Assembly: GCA_025981625.1 (NCBI GenBank)
Contig: JAICXF010000032.1
Coordinates: 1 to 20,981, forward strand
Source of the DNA: Sphingomonas sp.
GTDB lineage: Bacteria > Pseudomonadota > Alphaproteobacteria > Sphingomonadales > Sphingomonadaceae
Direction of reading: 5' to 3'
DNA: 20,981 nucleotides
Part shown: positions 14,652-20,981 of the stretch, piece by piece
How the letters are laid out: every line of letters begins with the position of its first letter
How positions within the stretch are numbered: position 1 is the first letter of the stretch
The notes under the pieces: generated by a model
Databases searched by the model: none
The model's input: only the letters and a program-made list of their open reading frames with translations
Told to the model about the DNA's origin: nothing
Translations under genes and position numbers: made by a program

Positions 14652-15410
14652 TCAATCGGCCGCCGCCTCCGGTGCGGTACAGATCAGCCTCCGCTCGCTA
14701 CCGTCGATGACGAGCGCCGTCAGCACGCCGGTGCGATAGGCTCCGGTGTCGATCCCGATGCGGTTTGGACGCTCCACCACCTCCGACGTGATCGTGTGGC
14801 CGTGAACCACAACGAATCCGTGATCGCTCTCGTCGCTCAGGAACGGCTCGCGGATCCAGCGCAGGTCGGCCTGGCGTTGTTGCTCCAGCGCGATCCCCGG
14901 CCTGACGCCGGCGTGCACGAAGAGATAATCGCCGAACCGGCAGCTATCGGCGAAGCTGCGCAGGAACTGCGAATGGGCTGGGGGAATGGCCGCACGAATG
15001 AGCTCGATCACTTCAGCGGCGGATCGCCGACGAATGCCGTGGGTATCGACGCCGTAGCTTTGCAGGCACTCCCGCCCGCCGAACTGAAGCCAGCTCTGGA
15101 CGAGGCTATGATCGCCATCGAGGATGCGAAGTAGCACTTCCTCATGATTGCCGAGCAGGAAGACCGGACGCACCCCGGCTCTGTGATAGGTTCGCAGGCG
15201 CTCGATCACCTGGGCTGAGGTGGGACCGCGGTCGATCAGGTCGCCGACGAAGACCAGCAGGGCTTTCGACGCGGGACGATGCTGGAGGTCGGCGTGAATC
15301 CTGGCCAGCAGCTGCTCCAGCAGATCCAGCCGCCCGTGGATATCCCCGATCGCATAGGCTCGACGCCCTGCCGGTCCCGCCGGTGCGTTCAGTCGCCGGT
15401 TAGAGAACAT
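14652..15410 (-). CDS. Calcineurin-like metallophosphoesterase (PrpA/ApaH-like)
   Basis: Two-metal phosphoesterase with the full PPP-family motif set: GDIHG at 22-26, GDLIDRG at 56-62, GNHE at 87-90, then FVHAGVRPG and VVHGHT. The 252-residue size fits bacterial Ser/Thr phosphatases of the PrpA type or small diadenosine-tetraphosphatase-like enzymes. It starts at ATG 15410, only 2 bp after the glycosyltransferase stop, with GAAGG at the end of that gene as ribosome site. Placement between a glycosyltransferase and the Wza-Wzc pair suggests, without proving, a role in phosphoprotein or nucleotide turnover linked to polysaccharide production. Note that the nearby apaG only shares its historical name with apaH. 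Confidence 0.88.
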   Translation of the reverse strand: MFSNRRLNAPAGPAGRRAYAIGDIHGRLDLLEQLLARIHADLQHRPASKALLVFVGDLIDRGPTSAQVIERLRTYHRAGVRPVFLLGNHEEVLLRILDGDHSLVQSWLQFGGRECLQSYGVDTHGIRRRSAAEVIELIRAAIPPAHSQFLRSFADSCRFGDYLFVHAGVRPGIALEQQRQADLRWIREPFLSDESDHGFVVVHGHTITSEVVERPNRIGIDTGAYRTGVLTALVIDGSERRLICTAPEAAAD

Positions 15411-15412
15411 GA

Positions 15413-16543
15413 TTATCGACCTTCAGTCTGAGGGGGGTCGACTGCTGCGAGCACTTCGAGATAGGCGCGCACTACGAATTCCTCACTGAACCGTTCCTCC
15501 ACCGTCCGGCGGGCGGCTGCTCCCATGGCGCCGCGCTGTTCGTCCGGCAAGCTCGCGAGCCGGCGCATGGCATCCGCCAGCGACCCTGCGTCCCGAACTG
15601 TGCACAGATAACCGTTGATCCCGTCCTCAACCACTTCGCGGCACCCAGGTGCATCGGCGCCAATCAGCGGCCGAGCCATTGCCGCGGCTTCAAGCAGCGA
15701 GCGCGGCAGGCCCTCCCGAAATGAAGGAAGGACGACCGCCGTTGCTCTTGCAATGAACGGCCGTACGTCGTCGGTCGATCCGAGATATTCGATCACGCTC
15801 TCCGCGACCCACCTGTCGACCTCCGAAAGTGAAATCGCGCTCCGATGGCCTTGGTCGATACCGCCAAGCAGCTGGAAGCGCGCGCCCGGCATCACCTGTC
15901 GCAGGATGCGCGCTGCTTCGACGAACTCGATCACCCCTTTGTCACGAACTAGGCGGGCGATGAGCAGGAACTTAAGGCGGCCTTTGGCCGGAGGCGCCGG
16001 AGCGAAGTGTTCGAGGTCCACGCCGGATCCTGGGAGCAGCCGCGCCTGCAGCGGCTGAACGATCCGCCGCTCGACGAACAGTTGTCGATCCTCGGGATTT
16101 TGGAAGAAGACCACAGGCGCTCGCCGGAACCCCAGGCGCGAAAGGCGGGTGACCACCCGCTGCACCGGATCGCCACGAAGGAAGGCGTTTCCAATCCCGC
16201 TCACGTTCGGAATGGCGGGGATGCCCAGCCCTGCCGCCGCCATCGAGCCGTAGATGTTCGGCTTGATCGTGAAGCTGAGATACGCCTTCGGACGAATGCG
16301 CAGCAGCAATCGGCGGTATTCGGCGAAAAGCCTGAAATCCGCCCACGCATTCAGTCCGGCTCGGTCCACCCGGATCGGGATCCGCTCGACCTCGAGCGCG
16401 CGCATCTTCGCGTCGGCGGAAGGCTCCATCGGCGCGATGACGATTGGATCGTAGCCCGATCCGCGCAGCGCCCTGATCAGTCCTGGACGGAAATTGGCGA
16501 TGTTCCAGTCGCTATTCGCGGACAGGACGAGGGTTCGCGGCGT
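15413..16543 (-). CDS. Family 4 glycosyltransferase, probable ACG start
   Basis: GT-B fold glycosyltransferase, predicted to add a sugar to the lipid-linked repeat unit. The C-terminal nucleotide-sugar site is clear: LKFLLIARLVRDKGVIEFVEAARIL, then LPSFREGLPRSLLEAAAMARPLIG with the E-x7-E motif. The first ATG (16429) would cut off the first beta-strand. The frame remains open for about 200 bp upstream and encodes PRTLVLSANSDWNIANFRPG, a normal GT4 N-terminus, but it has no ATG, GTG or TTG there. The best-placed codon is ACG at 16543-16541, with GAAGGGG 8 nt before it, giving 376 residues. It begins 13 bp after apaG and ends 2 bp before the metallophosphoesterase gene. Confidence 0.85.
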   Translation of the reverse strand, partial: TPRTLVLSANSDWNIANFRPGLIRALRGSGYDPIVIAPMEPSADAKMRALEVERIPIRVDRAGLNAWADFRLFAEYRRLLLRIRPKAYLSFTIKPNIYGSMAAAGLGIPAIPNVSGIGNAFLRGDPVQRVVTRLSRLGFRRAPVVFFQNPEDRQLFVERRIVQPLQARLLPGSGVDLEHFAPAPPAKGRLKFLLIARLVRDKGVIEFVEAARILRQVMPGARFQLLGGIDQGHRSAISLSEVDRWVAESVIEYLGSTDDVRPFIARATAVVLPSFREGLPRSLLEAAAMARPLIGADAPGCREVVEDGINGYLCTVRDAGSLADAMRRLASLPDEQRGAMGAAARRTVEERFSEEFVVRAYLEVLAAVDPPQTEGR

Positions 16544-16556
16544 GGTGGTGACCCCT

Positions 16557-16958
16557 TCAGACGCTAAGTAGCTGAAAGCGCGGGATCTCCACGTCGAAGG
16601 AGCTGCCGTGCTCGTCGACCATTCGATAGCTTCCGCTCATCGCGCCGGTCGGGGTGTCGAGCGGGCAGCCGGACACATAATCGAAGCTGGCATCGGGGCC
16701 GATCAGCGGCATTTCGCCGACCACGCCCTCACCGACGACCTCATGGATCGTGCCGCGGCCGTCCATGATCGCCCAGCTGCGCGACAAAAGCTGAACGGCG
16801 ACGTCGGACCCGTTCTCGATCCGCACATGATAGGACCAGAACCAGCGGTTGCTCGCGGGGTCCGACTGCTCGACAAGGAAGCTGACAGCGACGCGCACCG
16901 CGATCCCGCGGGTCACGGCGACATTCGGGAAGAGCATCGCGAGCGCGTCGGTCGTCAC
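16557..16958 (-). CDS. apaG: ApaG domain protein (DUF525)
   Basis: Small single-domain beta-sandwich protein. The signature runs WFWSYHVRIENGSDVAVQLLSRSWAIMDGRG, then VVGEMPLIGPDASFDYVSGCPLDTPTGAMSGSYRM, a typical ApaG sequence. The 133-residue length is normal. Its biochemical role is unsettled: it has been linked to Co2+ resistance and Mg2+ efflux in enterics, and the fold also occurs in eukaryotic F-box proteins. It starts at a GTG 9 bp after recO and is followed after 13 bp by the glycosyltransferase, so it sits in the middle of a tightly packed leftward run. Confidence 0.95.
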   Translation of the reverse strand: MTTDALAMLFPNVAVTRGIAVRVAVSFLVEQSDPASNRWFWSYHVRIENGSDVAVQLLSRSWAIMDGRGTIHEVVGEGVVGEMPLIGPDASFDYVSGCPLDTPTGAMSGSYRMVDEHGSSFDVEIPRFQLLSV

Positions 16959-16967
16959 GGGCAGAGC

Positions 16968-17705
16968 CTAGGCGAGTCCACCGGCGCGGCGCAACCGGTC
17001 CACGAGCCGCCCCCGCGCCTCGGCGATCGGTCGCGAGCGATCCGTCATGACGTCACGGGCCAGGAAATGGCCGGTAAGTTCGAGGCCGTGACCGATATCG
17101 GACCACGAAGCCTGGCCACCCCGTCGAACGAAATGGGGCAGCGGCAGCAGCTTGCCGGCGTAGGGCTCAGCCTCGGCGGCACTGACGGCCCGGCCTGACT
17201 TCGGACTGACGGCAACGAGATCGTCCTTTTTTCCGCTGACGGCACAGCGCTCGAGGTCGAGACCGAAGCCAAGTTCCGCGAGCAACAGCAGTTCGTAGCG
17301 GACGAGCGCCACGCCCCAGCCCGCCGCCGATGGCGCGGCCTCGATCGCGTCGAGCAAGCCCTCGAGCGCCTGATAGAGCGATGGATAGGGCTGCCCCTCG
17401 GGCAACGCCGTCGCCGTGAGCACCGTCGCCCACTCGATGGCGGCGGCGGGCAGCGGCTCCGAAAGCAGAGCACCCCGGCTGTGAACCAGTTCCACCGTCG
17501 CCTGCGGCAATTGCGTGTCCGTTCGTGCGGAAAGCTGAGCATGGACCGTGTTGCCGGCCATCAGGATCGGACGCATCCGCTTGCTGCGAGCCCCGCGGAC
17601 ATAAGCCGCGACGAGGCCCTGCTCCGGTGTCATCAAGCGAATGACCGCGCCGTGCTCGCCATGCCCGCGCAGCGCGCAGACGATCGCCTGTGAGTCGGTC
17701 CTCAT
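16968..17705 (-). CDS. recO: DNA repair protein RecO
   Basis: Mediator of RecF-pathway recombination: binds single-stranded DNA and SSB and, with RecR, loads RecA. The N-terminal OB-fold begins MRTDSQAIVCALRGHGEHGAVIRLMTPEQGLVAAYVRGARSKR. The helical and zinc-type part includes YELLLLAELGFGLDLERCAVSGKKDDLVAVSPKSGRAVS, highly typical of alphaproteobacterial RecO. The frame is open as far as 18155 but encodes a low-complexity shadow of uvrC there. ATG 17705 overlaps the uvrC stop by 4 bp (ATGA) and gives 245 residues. RecO and UvrC are therefore translationally coupled. Confidence 0.95.
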   Translation of the reverse strand: MRTDSQAIVCALRGHGEHGAVIRLMTPEQGLVAAYVRGARSKRMRPILMAGNTVHAQLSARTDTQLPQATVELVHSRGALLSEPLPAAAIEWATVLTATALPEGQPYPSLYQALEGLLDAIEAAPSAAGWGVALVRYELLLLAELGFGLDLERCAVSGKKDDLVAVSPKSGRAVSAAEAEPYAGKLLPLPHFVRRGGQASWSDIGHGLELTGHFLARDVMTDRSRPIAEARGRLVDRLRRAGGLA

Positions 17706-19645
17706 CCGCGCGGATGAAAATAGTCGTAGAGCTGGCGCGCCATCGCGCTGCTGATGCCCGGCGCCTTTTCCAGGTCTTCGAGGGCGGCGCCCTTGACCGC
17801 CCGGGCGGTGCCGAAATGCATCAGCAGGGCGCGCTTGCGGTTCGGGCCGATGCCGGGAACCTCGTCGAGAGTCGAGGTCGTCAGGCTCTTCGCCCGCTTC
17901 GCCCGGTGCGTGCCGATGGCAAACCTGTGAGCTTCGTCGCGCAAGCGCTGGAGATAGAACAACAAAGCCGAATTGGTCGGCAGCGTGATCTCCCGCCCGC
18001 CCGGAAGGTGAAATACCTCGCGCCCTTCGCGCCCGTGGTGCGGACCCTTGGCGACCCCGATAACGGGAACGTCGTGGACGCCCATGTCCTCCATCACCTC
18101 GCAGACGGCCGAGAGCTGGCCCTTGCCACCGTCGATCAGCAGCAGGTCCGGCCATTCGCCCGTTTGCCGGTCAGGGTCTTCCTTCTCGAGCCGTGCGAAC
18201 CGTCGTTCGAGAACCTCGCGCATCATCGCGAAGTCATCCCCCGGCTGCGTCTCCGGCCGCTTGATGTTGAACTTGCGGTAATTGTTCTTCCGAAAGCCCT
18301 CCGGCCCGGCGACGATCATGGCGCCGGTCGCGTTTGTTCCCATGATGTGGCTGTTGTCATAGACCTCGATCCGCTTGGGCACGTCCGTTAGCTCAAACGT
18401 ATCGGCGAGCTCGCGCAGTATCTTCCCCTGGGTAGTCGTCTCGGCCATCCGTCGATCGAGCGCTTCCTCAGCGTTACGCTGGGCCTGCTCCATGAGCTTG
18501 CGCCGGGCGCCGCGTTGCGGGACTTCGATCACGACCTTGCGTTCGGCCCGTTCCGAAAGCGCTTCCTCGAGCAGCGCGCGATCCGAGAGCTCACGATCAA
18601 CCAGGAGACGCTTTGGCGGGGGCATGTCCTCGTAAAACTGGACGAGAAAGCTCGATAACACCTCGGCTTCCGGGACTTCGTTGGTATGGACCGGGAAGAA
18701 TGCGCGATGTCCCCAGTTCTGCCCCCCGCGGATGAAGAAGGCCTGGATCGAGACCGTCCCTCCCTTGCAGGCGAGCGCGAACACGTCGGCGTCGCCAAGT
18801 CCTTCCGCATGCACCGTCTGGCTGCCCTGGATGTAGGTCAGCGCGCGAAGTCGATCGCGATAAACCGCGGCGAGCTCGTAATCCTGCTTCTCCGCCGCCG
18901 ACGCCATCGACCGCGACAGGCGCGTCTGCACGCCGGTGGACTTGCCGGCGAGGAACTCCTTGGCCTCCTCCACCAGCTCGCCATAGTCGTTATCGTTGAT
19001 GCGCCCGACGCAAGGCGCCGAGCAGCGCTTGATCTGATACAGCAGGCAAGGCCGCGAGCGGTTCGCGAAAAAGCTGTCCGAACAGCTTCTTAGAAGGAAC
19101 AGCTTCTGAAGCGCGTTAAGTGTCCTGGTGACCGATCCGGCACTGGCGAATGGCCCGTAATATTGCCCTTTGATTCGCCGCGCTCCGCGATGCTTCTGGA
19201 TTCGCGGGAACTCATGGTCCTCTCTGAGGACGATGAACGGGAAGCTTTTGTCGTCCCGCAGCAGCACGTTGTAGGGCGGCCGGAACCGCTTGATCAACTG
19301 CGCTTCCAGCAACAGCGCCTCCGCCTCGGTCCGGGTGGTGACGATGGTCATCGATCGCGTCTGTGATACCATCCGCTGCAACCGCTTCGGAAGCTTCGTC
19401 ACCTGGGTGTAATTGGTGACGCGGTTCTTCAGCACCCGCGCCTTGCCGACATAGAGCACGTCGCCCCGCGCATCCTGCATCCGGTACACGCCGGGCCGCG
19501 ACGGCAAGGTCTTCAGCACCTCGCGGATCGCGGCGACGCCCGCTTCGAGGTCGGGCGCACCTTCCCCGCGCACGGCGTAGGTCGCCTGATCCTCGTTGAA
19601 GCGCTCAGCGGCTCCGGGCTGGTCAGGACGATCGGCTTTGCTCAC
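17702..19645 (-). CDS. uvrC: UvrABC excinuclease subunit C
   Basis: Makes the 3' and 5' incisions in nucleotide excision repair. Domains in order: a GIY-YIG nuclease (LPSRPGVYRMQD at about 48-59, VLYVGKARVLKNRV following), a cysteine-rich stretch (SRPCLLYQIKRCSAPCVGRI), a UVR motif (AAEKQDYELAAVYRDRLRAL), an RNase H-like nuclease (EVYDNSHIMGTNATGAMIVAGPEGFRKNNYRKF) and C-terminal helix-hairpin-helix motifs (VPGIGPNRKRALLMHFG, APGISSAMARQLYDYF). The frame extends to 19735 but would overlap the racemase gene by 52 bp. GTG 19645 avoids that and gives 647 residues, a normal size, although the ribosome site is weak. Confidence 0.95.
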   Translation of the reverse strand: MSKADRPDQPGAAERFNEDQATYAVRGEGAPDLEAGVAAIREVLKTLPSRPGVYRMQDARGDVLYVGKARVLKNRVTNYTQVTKLPKRLQRMVSQTRSMTIVTTRTEAEALLLEAQLIKRFRPPYNVLLRDDKSFPFIVLREDHEFPRIQKHRGARRIKGQYYGPFASAGSVTRTLNALQKLFLLRSCSDSFFANRSRPCLLYQIKRCSAPCVGRINDNDYGELVEEAKEFLAGKSTGVQTRLSRSMASAAEKQDYELAAVYRDRLRALTYIQGSQTVHAEGLGDADVFALACKGGTVSIQAFFIRGGQNWGHRAFFPVHTNEVPEAEVLSSFLVQFYEDMPPPKRLLVDRELSDRALLEEALSERAERKVVIEVPQRGARRKLMEQAQRNAEEALDRRMAETTTQGKILRELADTFELTDVPKRIEVYDNSHIMGTNATGAMIVAGPEGFRKNNYRKFNIKRPETQPGDDFAMMREVLERRFARLEKEDPDRQTGEWPDLLLIDGGKGQLSAVCEVMEDMGVHDVPVIGVAKGPHHGREGREVFHLPGGREITLPTNSALLFYLQRLRDEAHRFAIGTHRAKRAKSLTTSTLDEVPGIGPNRKRALLMHFGTARAVKGAALEDLEKAPGISSAMARQLYDYFHPRG

Positions 19646-19683
19646 GCCGCCGAGATAAGCGTTAGCCGGAGCAAGCGCGAGAG

Positions 19684-20400
19684 CTACGCGGCCGCCCTCG
19701 CCTCTTCTTCGTCGGCGAGCATCCACTCGACGCACGCGCGGGCATGGAGTGCCGTGGTGTCGTAGACCGGGAGCACATTCGCCCGCACGTCGACGGCGAG
19801 CACCAACTCGGTGCAGCCGAGCACCACTGCCTCGACCCTGGCCTTGGCAAGCTCGGTGATCAGGGTCTTGAGCTTGCGCTGGCTGTCGCGGACCACGCGC
19901 CCGGCGGCGAGTTCCTCGAAGATGATCCGGTCAACCTCGTCGATCCACGGCTGCTCGATCGGAACCAGCGTGATCCCTCGCCCTTCCAGCCTGCTGCGCA
20001 CATGCGGCTCCAGCATCGTGAAGCGGGTCCCCAGCAGCGCCACGCGTTTGCGGCCGTCGGCGACCAGCATGTCGGCCGTCGCGTCCGCGATGTGAAGCAT
20101 CGACACGCCCACTTTGGGAGCCACCGCGTCATAAACCTTGTGCCCGGTGTTGGACGTGATGATCACCCCTTGGGCACCGGCAACCTCCAGGCGCTTGGCG
20201 GCTTCGAGGGTCACTCGCGCGACGCCGTCCCAATCGCCCGAAAGCTCCATTTCCGCGAACGGCGCGAGGTCGAGGCTTTCGATCACCAGCCTGGCGCTGT
20301 GCAACCCGCCGAGCCGTTGTGCCACGCCCCGATTGATGTGCTCGTAATATAGCGCCGTCGACGACCAGCTCGTCCCGCCGATGATGCCCAACTTGCGCAA
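19684..20400 (-). CDS. Aspartate/glutamate racemase family protein
   Basis: Cofactor-independent amino-acid racemase fold. GIIGGTSWSSTALYYEHIN at the N-terminus and VLGCTELVLAVD near the C-terminus mark the Asp/Glu racemase family. The second catalytic Cys is Cys196. The first position, usually Cys, is Thr82 in ITSNTGHK. A Thr/Cys pair is also described in the E. coli L-Asp/Glu-specific racemase YgeA (Thr83/Cys197), so this is more likely the same asymmetric type than a dead enzyme. Length 238 is normal. It starts at TTG 20400 with AGGG upstream. pntB lies 114 bp upstream on the same strand and uvrC begins 38 bp downstream. Confidence 0.88.
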   Translation of the reverse strand: MRKLGIIGGTSWSSTALYYEHINRGVAQRLGGLHSARLVIESLDLAPFAEMELSGDWDGVARVTLEAAKRLEVAGAQGVIITSNTGHKVYDAVAPKVGVSMLHIADATADMLVADGRKRVALLGTRFTMLEPHVRSRLEGRGITLVPIEQPWIDEVDRIIFEELAAGRVVRDSQRKLKTLITELAKARVEAVVLGCTELVLAVDVRANVLPVYDTTALHARACVEWMLADEEEARAAA

Positions 20401-20481
20401 CCTATGCCCTTTCCCAGCTCGAATTCAGGCGGCGCTTGTCCGCCAACTTGAGCTACCCGACAAGGCGTGAATTGCCGATTT

Positions 20482-20514
20482 ACCGCTGGGTGAATCGCAT
20501 ATGCGACGAGCGGT
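20482..20514 (-). terminator. Nested inverted repeat just after pntB, possible terminator or operator
   Basis: ACCGCT (20482-20487) and AGCGGT (20509-20514) flank a perfect 12-bp palindrome TCGCATATGCGA (20495-20506), starting directly after the pntB stop. It could form a stem in the transcript, but no run of T follows, so a standard intrinsic terminator is not shown. A protein-binding site before the racemase is the alternative. Confidence 0.35.
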
Positions 20515-20981
20515 TTAGCCGAGCGCCTTGACGATCTCCTCGACCATCTTCTTGGCGTCCGCGAGCAGCATCATCGTGTTGTCCCGGTAGAACAGGTCGT
20601 TGTCGACGCCGGCATAGCCGACGCCCCCCATCGACCGCTTCACGAACAGCACCGTGCGGGCCTTTTCCACATCCAGCACCGGCATCCCGTAGATGGGCGA
20701 GCTCTTGTCGGTCTTGGCCGCCGGATTGGTGACGTCATTCGCGCCGATCACGAACGCGACGTCCGTCTGGGCGAACTCGCTGTTGATGTCCTCGAGCTCG
20801 AATACCTCGTCGTAGGGCACGTTGGCCTCGGCCAGAAGCACGTTCATGTGCCCGGGCATACGGCCGGCGACCGGGTGGATCGCATATTTGACCCGCACCC
20901 CTTCCGCCTTCAGCCGGTCCGCCATTTCCTTGAGCGCGTGCTGCGCCTGGCTGACCGCCATCCCGTAGCCCGGCACGATGA
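20515..20981 (-). CDS. pntB: NAD(P) transhydrogenase subunit beta (C-terminal part, cut by window edge)
   Basis: NADP(H)-binding domain III of the proton-translocating transhydrogenase, an inner-membrane enzyme coupling NADH-to-NADPH hydride transfer to the proton gradient. The reading frame is open to the window edge ([21 protein letters not shown]). The conserved elements [10 protein letters not shown] (NADP-binding), [54 protein letters not shown] and [17 protein letters not shown] are all domain III hallmarks. The membrane part lies outside the window. The gene reads leftward, toward the racemase. Confidence 0.97.
   Translation of the reverse strand, partial: IVPGYGMAVSQAQHALKEMADRLKAEGVRVKYAIHPVAGRMPGHMNVLLAEANVPYDEVFELEDINSEFAQTDVAFVIGANDVTNPAAKTDKSSPIYGMPVLDVEKARTVLFVKRSMGGVGYAGVDNDLFYRDNTMMLLADAKKMVEEIVKALG

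Noticed and set aside
17706..18155. N-terminal extension of recO reading into uvrC
   Set aside because: The extension is Arg/Gly/Pro-rich low complexity typical of an out-of-frame read of uvrC; ATG 17705 gives the normal RecO N-terminus with a 4-bp overlap.
1..20981. CRISPR arrays, insertion sequences, integrases, phage genes
   Set aside because: No regularly spaced repeats, terminal inverted repeats, transposase or integrase motifs were seen in the reading frames.

Overview
The window is about 21 kb of GC-rich DNA. The gene families and their layout suggest an alphaproteobacterium, most likely a member of the Sphingomonadaceae. The basis is the high GC, the frequent GTG/TTG starts, a Wza/Wzc exopolysaccharide locus next to housekeeping repair genes, and a proteobacterial-looking RiPP (ribosomally made, modified peptide) locus. 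This placement is inference; no 16S or database comparison was possible.

Left part (1-3677, housekeeping): the 3' part of rpsD, an agmatine-to-putrescine pair (agmatine deiminase and N-carbamoylputrescine amidase, overlapping by 4 bp), a convergent family-5 uracil-DNA glycosylase, folK, and a tRNA-Lys(TTT) with its CCA encoded.

Centre-left (3695-8652, accessory): a lasso-peptide-type RiPP locus starts 33 bp after the tRNA. It has a PqqD-like recognition protein (B1), a 36-codon precursor gene at 4071-4181 that is short enough to be missed by normal gene calling, an asparagine-synthetase-like cyclase (C) whose best start is a CTG, a transglutaminase-like leader peptidase (B2), an HprK-like kinase and a family-5 nucleotidyltransferase. 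The precursor has a W-x-x-P-x-V-x-x-L leader like the YxxPxLxxL leaders of paeninodin-type lasso peptides, and it ends in Ser, the residue phosphorylated in kinase-containing lasso pathways. The genes run on both strands: B1-A-C rightward, B2-kinase leftward, nucleotidyltransferase rightward. No transporter, isopeptidase or regulator is visible.

Centre-right (8649-16543, leftward): an exopolysaccharide block. In transcription order it has a family-4 glycosyltransferase (no canonical start codon; ACG favoured), a metallophosphoesterase, a Wza-type export lipoprotein, a Wzc-type tyrosine autokinase with a Gly-Tyr tail, a TPR-like envelope protein, a Wzy/O-antigen-ligase family protein and a small membrane protein.

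Right part (16557-20981, leftward): pntB (partial), an Asp/Glu racemase with a Thr/Cys catalytic pair, uvrC, recO and apaG. uvrC to the metallophosphoesterase are joined by overlaps or gaps of 13 bp or less, so the exopolysaccharide block may be partly read from the repair operon.

The main novelty is the precursor and its decorated-tail pathway. The expected order is B1/B2 leader handling, ring closure by C, then phosphorylation of the terminal Ser and possibly sugar addition by the nucleotidyltransferase, all beside polysaccharide export genes.
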